64,000 bases of DNA from Pannonibacter carbonis (GTDB taxonomy: Bacteria > Pseudomonadota > Alphaproteobacteria > Rhizobiales > Stappiaceae). The notes under the pieces are model-generated. The model made no database searches. It was not told where the DNA came from and was given only the letters and a program-made list of their open reading frames with translations. The stretch lies in the NCBI RefSeq assembly GCF_003012935.1, contig NZ_PUDR01000008.1, positions 124,001 to 188,000 on the forward strand. The letters are read 5' to 3'. Positions 25,914-34,825 of this stretch are shown one piece after another; position 1 is the first letter of the stretch, and every line of letters starts with the position of its first letter. The position numbers were made by a program, and so were the translations under genes.

Positions 25914-27479
25914 ATGCGACAGGCGGGAAGCAAGTTGCCGGTTGAGATGATGCCCACACCGACGGAACGCCTGGAACGCAGCGCTTCGGCGCGCTCTTTT
26001 GGCAGCGGCAGGCAAGCCCTGCGCCAGGCTGTGCGAGCGACCGTGCGTGCGACCGTGCTGGTGTCGGCCATTGCCCTGCTGGCGGGCTGCCAGATGCTTG
26101 GCGGCAAGTCGGCGACCGTCGGCGTCGTGACGCCCGGAACGCTGCGGCCGGGGCTCGCCGCAGATATTGGCGAGCGCGAGCATCCACGTGTCGTGGCCAC
26201 CTATGGCGGCGTCTATGAGGACGCCGGCGCGGAGCGTGCGATCGCCTCGGTCGTCGGGCGGCTGGTTGCCGCATCGGATGACCCCAGCCAGAGCTACCGT
26301 ATCACCATCCTGAACTCTCCGGCTGTCAACGCTTTCGCGTTGCCGGGAGGTTATCTCTACATCACGCGCGGGCTGCTGGCGCTGGCCAATGACACATCCG
26401 AAGTGGCCGCCGTGCTGGCGCATGAAATGGCGCATGTGACTGCCAATCATGCCATCGAGCGGCAGCAGAAGGCCGAAGCGACGGAACTTGCCAACCGGGT
26501 TGTCTCGAATGTGGTGCGGGATCCGGCGCGGGCCCGTGAAGCTGTGCTGTCGTCACAATTGTCCTTTGCAAGGTTCTCGCAGGTGCAGGAGCTGCAGGCG
26601 GATGTCGTTGGCGTGAAAACGCTGGCGGGCGCCGGGTTCGACCCGTTTGCGGCGGCCCGCTTCCTGTCGTCCATGTCGCAGTTTGCAGCGCTGCAGAACG
26701 CCCGCAAGGATGGCTCCAGCGCACCGGACTTCCTGTCCTCGCACCCGACGACGCCGGAGCGCGTGACGCTGGCGGTACAGGCGGCGCGGCAGGTCGGAGC
26801 GCCCGGCATCGGGGAGCGGGACCGGACCGCTTATCTGGCCAGCATCGACGGCATGCTGTTCGGGGATGATCCGCTGGAAGGCTTCGTCCGCGGACGTGAC
26901 TTCCTGCACAAAGCGCTGGGTATCGGTTTTTCTGTGCCGGCGGGCTATGTGCTGGAGAACTCGCCCGAGGCGGTGCTGGCCAGCAATGGCGCGGGCACGG
27001 CCATGCGTTTCGACGGTGCGGACCTCACGAATTACGATGACTTGCGCAAATACATGACTGCGGGCTGGATCAACGGGCTCCTGCCGGAAAGCGTGCGCGA
27101 GACCACCATCAACGGGCTTCCGGCCGTGGTCGGATCGGCAATCACGCAGGGATGGTCGTTCCGCATTGCTGTTGTCCGGATCGGGCGCAATGGCTATCGC
27201 TTCATCTTTGCCAGCCGGGATCCGAACACGGCCTTCAACCGGGAATATGAAGACACGATCCAGAGTTTCCGCCAGCTGACGCCGACCGAACGGGCGCGGC
27301 TGCAGTCGCTGCGGATCAAGGTCGTGAAAAGCCAGCCCGGCGATACTGCCCGCCAACTCGCCATCGGCATGGGCGGCATCGAACCGTCGCGGCGGCTGGA
27401 GTTCTTCTCGGTGCTGAACGGCTTCGGCCCGGATGAGGAAATCCCGGCCGGCACGGCTGTGAAGCTAGTGGTTGACTGA
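25914..27479 (+). CDS. M48-family zinc metalloprotease, lipoprotein
   Basis: A 521-residue protease probably acting at the outer membrane or in the periplasm on misfolded proteins (BepA/YfgC-like). A lipobox LLAGC about residue 58 indicates lipidation. The zinc site is HEMAH at 170-174 with the third ligand in the downstream ELQADVVGVK helix (Glu). A central domain of unknown type follows, and the C-terminus (about residues 455-521, LRIKVVKSQPGDTARQLAIG to IPAGTAVKLVVD) resembles a LysM-like module. ATG 25914 is preferred over the longer open frame because it is the first Met before the signal sequence. Confidence 0.88.
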   Translation: MRQAGSKLPVEMMPTPTERLERSASARSFGSGRQALRQAVRATVRATVLVSAIALLAGCQMLGGKSATVGVVTPGTLRPGLAADIGEREHPRVVATYGGVYEDAGAERAIASVVGRLVAASDDPSQSYRITILNSPAVNAFALPGGYLYITRGLLALANDTSEVAAVLAHEMAHVTANHAIERQQKAEATELANRVVSNVVRDPARAREAVLSSQLSFARFSQVQELQADVVGVKTLAGAGFDPFAAARFLSSMSQFAALQNARKDGSSAPDFLSSHPTTPERVTLAVQAARQVGAPGIGERDRTAYLASIDGMLFGDDPLEGFVRGRDFLHKALGIGFSVPAGYVLENSPEAVLASNGAGTAMRFDGADLTNYDDLRKYMTAGWINGLLPESVRETTINGLPAVVGSAITQGWSFRIAVVRIGRNGYRFIFASRDPNTAFNREYEDTIQSFRQLTPTERARLQSLRIKVVKSQPGDTARQLAIGMGGIEPSRRLEFFSVLNGFGPDEEIPAGTAVKLVVD

Positions 27480-27522
27480 AGGCAAAACAGAAAGCCGGAC
27501 CCTGGGATCTGGCTGAGCTTGA

Positions 27523-27598
27523 TGACAAACCTCGGCTTCACCGAAGTCATCCCGGCTCGGCGCTGCGCTTGGCCGGGATGACCATTGAGGGTTTGTCA
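27523..27598. repeat. TGACAAACC-ended palindromic repeat, short copy
   Basis: Ends TGACAAACC and its inverse GGTTTGTCA flank a core palindrome GTCATCCCGGC...GGCCGGGATGAC. At 76 bp it is a deleted version of the ~167-bp copies near 38.4 and 46.7 kb. On the left lies a decayed hairpin beginning AGCCGGACC (27493); on the right the same bases (27607) start the functional terminator of the M48 gene. Confidence 0.8.
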
Positions 27599-27607
27599 CC
27601 AGTCTGA

Positions 27608-27633
27608 GCCGGACCATTGGGTCCGGCTTTTTC
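27608..27633 (+). terminator. Rho-independent terminator of the M48 protease gene
   Basis: GCCGGACC pairs with GGTCCGGC around a 4-nt loop and is followed by TTTTTCTTTT. It is 129 bp after the stop codon because a palindromic repeat lies in between. Confidence 0.92.
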
Positions 27634-27656
27634 TTTTCGGCTTGTGAAGCGCTGCA

Positions 27657-28526
27657 TCAGGGCATGAAGGCGAGACGGTCCGGGTGGATCTTCAGCAAGG
27701 CTGCGCGGAGTTTCTCCAGGGCGCGGTTCTCGATCTGGCGCACGCGTTCTTTCGAAATGCCCATGGTCTGGCCAATGGATTCCAGCGTGGCGCTGTCATC
27801 GCGCAGACGCCGTTCCTCAAGCACCTTGCGCTCGCGTTCGGTCAAGACGTCCATGGCAGACCGCAACCAGCGACGCTGGCGTTCGCCGTCGATGTTGTCG
27901 CTCACAAGCTCCTCCGGCAGCGGGGCATCGGCGACCAGGAAGTCCTGCCGATCCGCAGTGCCGCCATCAGCCTCGTTCAGCGGGGCATTGAGGGATGTGT
28001 CGGGGCCGGACAGGCGCGCGGCCATCAGGTCGACGTCGGAGGTCTTCACGCCCAGGGTCTCGGCGATCTGGCGGTGCATCTCGCTGTCCGGGAGGCCCTG
28101 CTGCTCGGATGCGAGCTTGGCGCGCAGGCGGCGCAGGTTGAAGAACAGGGCTTTTTGGGTCGAGGATGTGCCACCACGCACGATGGACCAGTTGCGCAGG
28201 ATGTAGTCCTGGATCGAAGCGCGGATCCACCAGGTGGCATAGGTGGAGAAGCGGACTTCACGCTCCGGCTCGAAGCGGCTTGCGGCCTCGAGCAGGCCGA
28301 CATGGCCTTCCTGGATTAGATCACTCATGGACAGGCCAAAGGTGCGGAAGCGGGATGCAACCGCGATGACCAGGCGCATATGCGACAGGGACAGGCGCTC
28401 GAGGGATTTCTGGTCGCCTTCAGCGCGCCATTTCACGGCAAGTGCGTGTTCTTCCTCGCGGGTCAGATAGGGGGCGGACATGGCTGCCTTGACCATGTTC
28501 CGGCGGTCGCTCATCGATGTAGACAT
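27657..28526 (-). CDS. rpoH: RNA polymerase sigma-32 factor, heat shock
   Basis: A 289-residue alternative sigma factor. Region 2 contains LIQEGHVGLLEAASRFEPER and FSTYATWWIRASIQDYILRN; the RpoH box TQKALFFNLRR near residue 130 separates it from other sigma factors; region 4 has the helix-turn-helix ESIGQTMGISKERVRQIENR. ATG 28526 is preferred because AGGAG lies 10 nt upstream; an in-frame ATG at 28544 overlaps that site. Hyphomicrobiales often carry two rpoH genes; which paralogue this is cannot be told. The 5' region could hold an RNA thermosensor but no clear one was seen. Confidence 0.95.
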   Translation of the reverse strand: MSTSMSDRRNMVKAAMSAPYLTREEEHALAVKWRAEGDQKSLERLSLSHMRLVIAVASRFRTFGLSMSDLIQEGHVGLLEAASRFEPEREVRFSTYATWWIRASIQDYILRNWSIVRGGTSSTQKALFFNLRRLRAKLASEQQGLPDSEMHRQIAETLGVKTSDVDLMAARLSGPDTSLNAPLNEADGGTADRQDFLVADAPLPEELVSDNIDGERQRRWLRSAMDVLTERERKVLEERRLRDDSATLESIGQTMGISKERVRQIENRALEKLRAALLKIHPDRLAFMP

Positions 28527-28718
28527 GATGGCATCGCTCCTCATCGTTGCTGGTCCATCTACGCCGTCTCAATGACTGTAGATCAATCGCACGCGATGAA
28601 TCTACGGGGTCAAGGCTCACTTTTCCGGCACTTCAGCCGTGGCGGGACGTCGCAGGCTGACCGAATGGAAACGCGGCGGGGGCGCCCGGGTTGGTAGACC
28701 GGTCGTGCCTTCATCGCT

Positions 28719-28847
28719 GTCATCCCGGCCAAGCGTAGCGCCGAGCCGGGACCGGAGAGCCGAGGTCTGCATGTTTCATAGAGCTTGATGCGGAAAGGCT
28801 TTGGCTCTCCGGTCCCGGATCTCCGCTTCGCTCTCGTCCGGGACGAC
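28719..28847. repeat. palindromic repeat, variant copy without TGACAAACC ends
   Basis: Begins GTCATCCCGGCCAAGCGTAG and continues with GAGCCGGGACCGGAGAGCC, inverted on the right as GGCTCTCCGGTCCCGG and GTCCGGGACGAC. It shares the core of the copies at 38.4 and 46.7 kb but lacks their outer ends and flanking duplication. It occupies most of the gap between rpoH and the carD terminator. Confidence 0.8.
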
Positions 28848-28868
28848 GAATGGGGTTCGTCTGCAAGC

Positions 28869-28899
28869 AAAAAGGCCCGGCAGGGGTCTGCCGGGCCTT
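28869..28899 (-). terminator. Rho-independent terminator of carD
   Basis: On the minus strand GGCCCGGCAG pairs with CTGCCGGGCC (4-nt loop) and TTTTT follows; about 31 bp past the carD stop. Confidence 0.95.
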
Positions 28900-28930
28900 T
28901 GAATGGTCTGGTTCGGATCGAAGCTGCCGA

Positions 28931-29515
28931 TCAGGCGGCTTCTTCCTGGTCGCCATCGGTCTCGTCGTCGACGCCATCGAGCGGCTTGGCGCGGGCCGGG
29001 GTCTTGGCGAGGTTCTGCTCGATCTGCTTGACGGCCTCGGTCTCGGAGCACTTGTTCACGGCTGCGATCTCGCGGGCCATGCGGTCGAGAGCTGCTTCAT
29101 ACAGCTGGCGTTCGGAGTAGGACTGTTCCGGCTGGGTGTCGGAACGGTACAGGTCGCGCACGACTTCCGAGATGGCCAGCAGGTCGCCGGAGTTGATCTT
29201 GGCTTCGTATTCCTGCGCGCGGCGGCTCCACATGGTGCGCTTGACGCGCGGGCGGCCGCGGACGGTTTCCAGGGCTTTCTTGATGGCCGGACCATCGGCC
29301 AGCTTGCGCATGCCGACAGTGACGATCTTGGCCACCGGAACGCGCAAGGTCATCTTGTCCTTTTCAAAGCTGATCACCAGCAGTTCCAGTGTATGGCCGG
29401 CGACGCTCTGCTCTTCGATGGCCATGATCTGGCCGACACCATGGGCCGGATAAACGATGTGCTCACCGGTCTTGAAACCCTGACGCTGCGCGGTCTTCTT
29501 AATCGTGGTTGCCAT
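28931..29515 (-). CDS. CarD-family transcriptional regulator
   Basis: A 194-residue RNA polymerase-binding regulator (CarD_CdnL_TRCF N-terminal domain, residues about 10-75: GEHIVYPAHGVGQIMAIEEQ and FEKDKMTLRVPVAKI), then a helical DNA-contacting domain with the conserved W of TMWSRRAQEYEAKINSGDL. The family stabilises open promoter complexes, often at rRNA and housekeeping promoters. The acidic tail (DGVDDETDGDQEEAA) is typical of alphaproteobacterial members. ATG 29515 chosen from the family N-terminus. It is followed by a strong terminator and lies downstream of fdxA on the same strand. Confidence 0.93.
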   Translation of the reverse strand: MATTIKKTAQRQGFKTGEHIVYPAHGVGQIMAIEEQSVAGHTLELLVISFEKDKMTLRVPVAKIVTVGMRKLADGPAIKKALETVRGRPRVKRTMWSRRAQEYEAKINSGDLLAISEVVRDLYRSDTQPEQSYSERQLYEAALDRMAREIAAVNKCSETEAVKQIEQNLAKTPARAKPLDGVDDETDGDQEEAA

Positions 29516-29760
29516 ACGCCTTGTAACTCCTGCGCAGTTGCCGGCCCGATGGGCCGTATCATGCCGCCTCGGCGGCGGCACGTGTTTGTGTTGAAACGAA
29601 AACCGGGCGCGCGAATGCATAAGAAAAGCGCCGCACCAGTCTTTACGTCTATGGATGGTCAGTCATCGGAGACTGCGTGTCCCAGCGGGTCGCTCTTCAT
29701 CTGGTTATCTGTGGTAGGCGGCAGGGCCTGACACACAATCCAGCATCGGACTGCGACCAT

Positions 29761-29781
29761 AAAAAAACCTCCTGCGGGAGG
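29761..29781 (-). terminator. terminator-like hairpin downstream of fdxA
   Basis: On the minus strand CCTCC-CGCA-GGAGG is followed by seven T. It is about 150 bp past the fdxA stop. The remaining 29516-29932 interval holds no gene I can support and should contain the carD promoter. Confidence 0.75.
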
Positions 29782-29932
29782 GTGGGGACCAAAGACTGCG
29801 ACGACAACTTCAGTAAGCTAGCACAAAAACCATGAAAACCAAAGCACAAAGCGCACAGGCTGTTTTCAGCCGGTGCGCCTGCATTGCTTACGCAAGGGCA
29901 GTTGGTATGTTCCGGAATGCTGTTCTACAGCC

Positions 29933-30271
29933 TCAGCCCTCGTTCGGACCCTTGGCGGAGAAGTGGTTCTCGAGCTTGTTCTTGACGCCGTCGAACTCGG
30001 GCGCTTCGGGCAGCGCATCCTTTTTCTCGGTGATGTTCGGCCATTTCGCCGCATATTCGGCGTTGAGCTCGATCCATTTTTCGAGGCCAGGTTCGGTATC
30101 CGGCAGGATGGCCTCGGCCGGGCATTCGGGCTCACAGACGCCGCAGTCGATGCACTCGTCCGGATTGATGACGAGCATGTTCTCGCCCTCGTAGAAGCAA
30201 TCCACCGGGCAGACTTCGACGCAGTCCGTGTACTTGCACTTAATGCAGTTGTCAGTGACGACGTAGGTCAT
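29933..30271 (-). CDS. fdxA: 7Fe ferredoxin FdxA
   Basis: A 112-residue cytosolic electron carrier with one 3Fe-4S and one 4Fe-4S cluster. The cysteines are in [14 protein letters not shown] (from C9) and [12 protein letters not shown]; the C-terminal extension ([20 protein letters not shown]) is the usual FdxA tail. ATG 30271 chosen from the family start [17 protein letters not shown]; the open frame extends 41 codons further without homology. It follows the S4-domain gene by about 190 bp on the same strand. Confidence 0.96.
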   Translation of the reverse strand: MTYVVTDNCIKCKYTDCVEVCPVDCFYEGENMLVINPDECIDCGVCEPECPAEAILPDTEPGLEKWIELNAEYAAKWPNITEKKDALPEAPEFDGVKNKLENHFSAKGPNEG

Positions 30272-30460
30272 CGCGATCCTCTTGCTGATGGCCGTCCCAT
30301 GGGACCGGTTCGCCCGCCCGTTGGTCGCAGGCTTTGGCCAAGGCACCGTTTCTGGGCCGCTTGGGTATCTCTTTTGGCTTTTCCTGGCAAGCAAACTAAG
30401 GCGATCCGCAGCGCCGGGAAAGAAAAGCTGGTGCGTCTCGTTGCCTCTCCGGGGATCAAC

Positions 30461-30913
30461 TTACTCCGGATCATCCCTTCCGGGCCTCAATCCATCCAAG
30501 AAGCCGTCTGCAGGCTCTTCTGTGAAGGCATCCATGCGGCGGCGGTCGCGTTTCGTCGGGCGTCCTGAGCCCGGGTCGCGCGCGGCCACCCGCTGCGGTC
30601 TTGCGCCCTGCTCTGCCGGTGCCGGCGGGGGCGTCAGGTCCTTGTAAAGCAGTGCGGCTTCTGGCGCCGGCCCGCGACGTGTGCCAAACCCTGCAACCTC
30701 GAGCACCAGAACACGGCGATCGAGGGTGATTGTCAGTACGTCGCCCAGGCGGATCGCCTTGCTGGCGCTGTCGATCTTGTCGCGATTGACCCGGACATGA
30801 CCTCCGGAGGCCAGCTTCTGCGCCAGCGTGCGCGACTTCGTGACCCTGGCGAACCAGAGCCACTTGTCGATCCGCTGTGAGGGCTGCGGGCCTGCCGAAG
30901 ATGTCTGGCTCAG
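30461..30913 (-). CDS. S4-domain RNA-binding protein (Hsp15-like), apparent CTG start
   Basis: About 150 residues. The S4 domain QRIDKWLWFARVTKSRTLAQ...GGHVRVNRDKIDSASKAIRLGD is that of Hsp15/HslR, which binds stalled 50S subunits carrying peptidyl-tRNA. A basic C-terminal tail follows. The frame contains no ATG, GTG or TTG before the S4 domain: upstream it is open only to a TGA about 20 codons into the helicase 3' end. A CTG at 30913-30911 overlaps the helicase TGA (CTGA) and has AAGG 6 nt upstream, so non-canonical initiation coupled to helicase termination is my best model. A -1 frameshift at the A5 run is the alternative. Confidence 0.8.
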   Translation of the reverse strand: MSQTSSAGPQPSQRIDKWLWFARVTKSRTLAQKLASGGHVRVNRDKIDSASKAIRLGDVLTITLDRRVLVLEVAGFGTRRGPAPEAALLYKDLTPPPAPAEQGARPQRVAARDPGSGRPTKRDRRRMDAFTEEPADGFLDGLRPGRDDPE

Positions 30914-33900
30914 GACTTGCCTTTTTCCATGCTGGCCTTCAGCGCAAGCAGTGCGGCGAAGGGCGAGTTCGGATCAATCGGCTTTTCGGCGCGCGGCGCG
31001 CGGTTGGCCTGGTTGCCCTGGTCACGGTTGCCCTGGTCGCGATTGCCGTGACCCTGTGGCTTGCCGCCCTTGCGGTCATCCCGGCGCGGGCCGCCACGGC
31101 GGTCATCGCCACGCGGTGCACCATCAGGACGATTGGCGTCGTTGCGACGGCCTTCGGGACGACCGCCCTCACGCGCAGCTTCCGGCCCGCCATCGCGCTT
31201 GCCCTGATAGGGACGACGGTCGCCGCGACCCTGGCCACGGCCTTCACCCCTTGCCTCGCCCTGGCCTTCGCCCTGCGTCTGACCCTGGCCCTGGCCTTGC
31301 CCCTGGCGGCGGTTGCGGTCGCCGCCGCGACGGGCATCGCCTTCAGGCCGGCCACGACGCTCGCCGCGGCCCGGACGCCAGATGTCGATGGAGATGGTTT
31401 CCAGTTCGGGAGCATCGGCAGAAGCCTCGGCGCCCGTTTCAGCGGCAGCCTGTTCCACCGGGGCAACATCGGCAGCCGGAGCATCCTCGGAAACCGCATC
31501 GGTTGCCGGGATTTCGGCCGGAACGTCCGCAGCTTCGGCGGTCTGTTCCACCGAGGTTTCAGTCTCGACCGGTGCGGCTTCGGCAACGGCTTCGGCAGCC
31601 TTCGCTTTGGCGCTGACCGGGCGCTGGATCTCGCGCTTCTCGGCGCGGTAGCCGAGCGACTTGAGGATCTCGGCGAAGTCCTCGCCAGCACAACCGAGCA
31701 GCGATGTCATTGCCACGGTGACGGTAAAGGCTCCGCCCTGGGCGATGGCGCCATCGGGCGGCATGACGGTCGGGTCAAGCGGCTTCCAGGCAATCAGCGG
31801 ACGGATGAGGTCGGCCAGACGCTCCAGGATGTCGACGCGCACGGCGCGCGGACCGCAAACGCGGAAGCCGACGACCTTGTACAGCGTCTTGTCGATCTGC
31901 GGATCGACCATGATCGAGGTACGGCCCGATGCAGACAATTGCGGCAGTTCGGCGAGGCCCGGCATGTCCGGCGTGCCATGCTTCAACGCCCAGAGCTGGG
32001 CGAGCAACTGGCTCGGCGCCGGCTTCAAAAGCGCAGGCACATAGATGTTGTAGGCGCCAAAGCGCACGCCCAGCTTGCGCATGGAGGCGCGCATGTCCTG
32101 GTCGAGCTGGCGGATTTCATTGGCGGCGTCCTGGCGTTCCAGAATGCCGAGGCTTTCATAGATGCGGAAGGCGATGCCACGGGCGAGGCCTTCAAGGCCT
32201 TCGGCATCCTTCAGATCGGTCAGCGGCTTCAGCAGCGTGCCGATATGGGCCTTGAGCCAGAGATTGACCCGCTCCTGCACCTTGTCACGGGCCGGACCCG
32301 TCAGATGCTCGTCTGCGAGCAGCACAAAACCGGGGGCAAGGGCATCCTCGCCTGCGGTCAGCTTGGCGACCGGTTCACCCTGCCAGCGAATGCTGCCTTC
32401 GCTCGACAGGACAAAATCCTCGTTCGGAGCGCGCGACAAGCGATCTGCGCGCGCCTCGATTTCGCTCGCAAGCGCCTTCTGGGCAGCGGCGCGGACGGCT
32501 TTGCCCTCCGGACTGTCCGCAACCGCATCGGGTGCGAAGCGGAAGCCCTGCAGGCGGCCAATATGCTGGCCCTCCACAAGCACGTCTCCACTCGGCGTGA
32601 TTTCCGCTTCCAGCATGGCGTTCTCTCTCAAACGTCTCATCAATACGCTTGTCCGCCTGTCAACGAAACGCTGGGTCAAGCGTTCGTGCAAGGCGTCCGA
32701 CAGTCTGTCTTCTATGCCGCGGGTGACGCCCTGCCAGTGGGCAGGGTCCTTCAGCCAGTCGGCACGGTTGGCTACGAACGTCCAGGTGCGGATATGCGCA
32801 ATCCGGTTCGCCAAAGTGTCGATATCACCATCCACCCTGTCTGCGAAAGCCACTTGACGCTGAAACCAGTCATCGTCGACGTGGCCGTTGCGCACGAGCA
32901 ACGTGTAAAGTTGCGTCAAGAGGTCCGCGTGGTTGGCAGGCGCTATCTTCCGGTAGTCCGGAACCTGGCATACATCCCATAGCAGTTCGATGCGTGCCTG
33001 TGCACGCGCCATGTCGCGGATGTCGGTATCGCGGGCGGCGTGTTCAAGGGCGAGAATGTCATCGCCGACCGGTGCCCGGGTGAGGCCCTCCTCGCGCGGC
33101 GGCTGGTCAAGGCTTTCGCGCAAGCTGACCAGCGAGGAAAAGTCGAGCTGGCTGTTGCGCCACTGCAGCACTTTCAGCGAATCGAAGCGATGGCTTTCGA
33201 TGGCCTCGACCAGATCGTCGTCGAGCGGATCGACGCGGCCAGTGACGCCAAATGTGCCGTCGCGCATGTGACGTCCGGCGCGGCCGGCGATCTGGGCCAT
33301 CTCCGATGGGCTGAGGGCCCGGTACTGGTAGCCGTCGTACTTGCGGTTACCGGCAAAGGCGATGTGGTCGACATCCAGGTTGAGGCCCATCCCGATGGCA
33401 TCGGTGGCCACGAGATAGTCGACATCGCCGTTCTGGAACAGTTCGACCTGGGCATTGCGCGTGCGCGGGCTGAGCGAGCCGAGGACCACGGCTGCGCCGC
33501 CGCGCTGACGCCGCACCAGTTCCGCGATGGCGTAGACTTCCGAGGCAGAAAAGGCGACGGCGGCCGACCTCGGGGGCAGGCGGGTGATCTTTTTCGAGCC
33601 GGCGTAGGTGAGCACTGACATGCGCGGCCGGGTGACCACGTTCAGGCCCGGAATCAGCTTTTCCAACAGGGGGCGGACCGTGGCCGCTCCGAGCAGAAGC
33701 GTTTCAGAGCGACCACGCAGGTTGAGAATGCGATTGGTGAAGACGTGGCCGCGATCCAGATCGGCGGCGAGCTGCACCTCGTCGATGGCGACAAATTCGG
33801 TGTTGAGGTCGAGCGGCATCGCCTCGACCGTCGAGACCCAGAAGCGCGGCGACTTCGGGATGATCTTTTCCTCGCCCGTGATCAGGGCGACGGCTGCCTC

Positions 33901-34095
33901 GCCCGCGCGGGAGACAAGCCGTGTGTAGACCTCCCGCGCCAGAAGGCGCAGCGGCAGGCCGATGAGGCCGGAGGGCTGGGCCAGCATCCGTTCGATGGCC
34001 AGATGCGTCTTGCCCGTGTTGGTCGGGCCAAGCACAGCGGTCACGGTTCTGGACCGGGCGGCCGGTGGCAACGGCAAGGTCTTGATGGAAGGCAT
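30910..34095 (-). CDS. Suv3-like DExH RNA helicase with long RG-rich tail
   Basis: A 1061-residue superfamily 2 helicase related to mitochondrial SUV3. Walker A is GPTNTGKT (23-30); FVAIDEVQLAADLDRG carries the DEVQ box; VVLGSLSPRTRNAQVELF and VATDAIGMGLNLDVDHIAF plus QIAGRAGRH are motifs IV-VI. The middle region is helical, and the SUV3-type C-terminal domain is followed from about residue 790 by an Ala/Glu-rich linker, then a ~170-residue Arg/Gly/Gln-rich basic tail (GQGQGQGQTQGEGQGEARG-like) and ending FAALLALKASMEKGKS. The tail probably binds RNA or ribonucleases. The stop overlaps the S4 gene start. Confidence 0.92.
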   Translation of the reverse strand: MPSIKTLPLPPAARSRTVTAVLGPTNTGKTHLAIERMLAQPSGLIGLPLRLLAREVYTRLVSRAGEAAVALITGEEKIIPKSPRFWVSTVEAMPLDLNTEFVAIDEVQLAADLDRGHVFTNRILNLRGRSETLLLGAATVRPLLEKLIPGLNVVTRPRMSVLTYAGSKKITRLPPRSAAVAFSASEVYAIAELVRRQRGGAAVVLGSLSPRTRNAQVELFQNGDVDYLVATDAIGMGLNLDVDHIAFAGNRKYDGYQYRALSPSEMAQIAGRAGRHMRDGTFGVTGRVDPLDDDLVEAIESHRFDSLKVLQWRNSQLDFSSLVSLRESLDQPPREEGLTRAPVGDDILALEHAARDTDIRDMARAQARIELLWDVCQVPDYRKIAPANHADLLTQLYTLLVRNGHVDDDWFQRQVAFADRVDGDIDTLANRIAHIRTWTFVANRADWLKDPAHWQGVTRGIEDRLSDALHERLTQRFVDRRTSVLMRRLRENAMLEAEITPSGDVLVEGQHIGRLQGFRFAPDAVADSPEGKAVRAAAQKALASEIEARADRLSRAPNEDFVLSSEGSIRWQGEPVAKLTAGEDALAPGFVLLADEHLTGPARDKVQERVNLWLKAHIGTLLKPLTDLKDAEGLEGLARGIAFRIYESLGILERQDAANEIRQLDQDMRASMRKLGVRFGAYNIYVPALLKPAPSQLLAQLWALKHGTPDMPGLAELPQLSASGRTSIMVDPQIDKTLYKVVGFRVCGPRAVRVDILERLADLIRPLIAWKPLDPTVMPPDGAIAQGGAFTVTVAMTSLLGCAGEDFAEILKSLGYRAEKREIQRPVSAKAKAAEAVAEAAPVETETSVEQTAEAADVPAEIPATDAVSEDAPAADVAPVEQAAAETGAEASADAPELETISIDIWRPGRGERRGRPEGDARRGGDRNRRQGQGQGQGQTQGEGQGEARGEGRGQGRGDRRPYQGKRDGGPEAAREGGRPEGRRNDANRPDGAPRGDDRRGGPRRDDRKGGKPQGHGNRDQGNRDQGNQANRAPRAEKPIDPNSPFAALLALKASMEKGKS

Positions 34096-34825
34096 TGCGG
34101 CGGGTGCTTTGTTCCGGCCTTGCAGGTTGCGGCCTTGCAGTGGAGGGGTCGGCCGGTCCCGGAGGACGCGGGCCAGACCGCAGAAGAAGGCTTCCCTGCA
34201 GCAGCTTTTCTGGCAAGGAAGCCGGGTCGTGGCTGTCTAGCACAGGCTTTGCGGCTCTGTCCCCCTCTCATTTTGGCGGCTCTGAAGGGGGAGTTCCGAT
34301 GCACGCGGAACGAGTCTGGAACAAAGCGCGCCCGAATCGCTGACATCGTCTGATTCAGGATTTGTTCCCTACGATATGTAGTTGTCGGGTCAGGGTGCGC
34401 CACGAAATCATGAATCTGCTCAAGGATTTGGCGCGATTTCCCGAGAAGTGAGGCGACTCGCGCCGGGTGCCGTCAAGTGTCAAGATCGGGTTAATCTGCC
34501 AGGTGATTTTGCAACCCGCATCTGCTACCTGTGGGGCTATTGGTGAACACAGCACGGACGAATCGCTGACCTGGCGTTGTTCCGGACTTGTTCTGTCTGG
34601 ATCTGGTGTCCCTTGCTGGGGCAGCTACCAGATGAGCGCAGCGTATCCGGCTCGGTTTCTGATGTAACCAATCTTGCCGCGCGAACTATTAAGGAAACTG
34701 TCCCATTTCAGGGCGCAAAGGCGTCAGAAGAGATCATCGACCGGAAGGTCAGTGATACTGGCCCTTTCCTTGCACATCATCCCTTTGTATGAGTTGTCGC
34801 CATCAATCCAAGGGAGGGTACGGGC
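34096..34825. other. 730-bp intergenic region between helicase and pyc
   Basis: No supported gene. Divergent promoters for the helicase (minus) and pyc (plus) must lie here. A sentence-like repeat is visible: GAATCGCTGAC at 34333-34343 and 34560-34570, each followed within 30 bp by TTGTTC, possibly paired regulator sites. The pyc ribosome-binding site GGGAGGG is at 34812-34818. Confidence 0.5.

Noticed and set aside
28527-28718. RNA thermometer in the rpoH 5' region
   Set aside because: No stem pairing with the ribosome-binding site was convincing by eye.
30877-32982. A 701-codon plus-strand frame opposite the helicase
   Set aside because: Its hydrophobic repetitive N-terminus comes from the antisense of the Arg/Gly-rich tail; no homology recognised.
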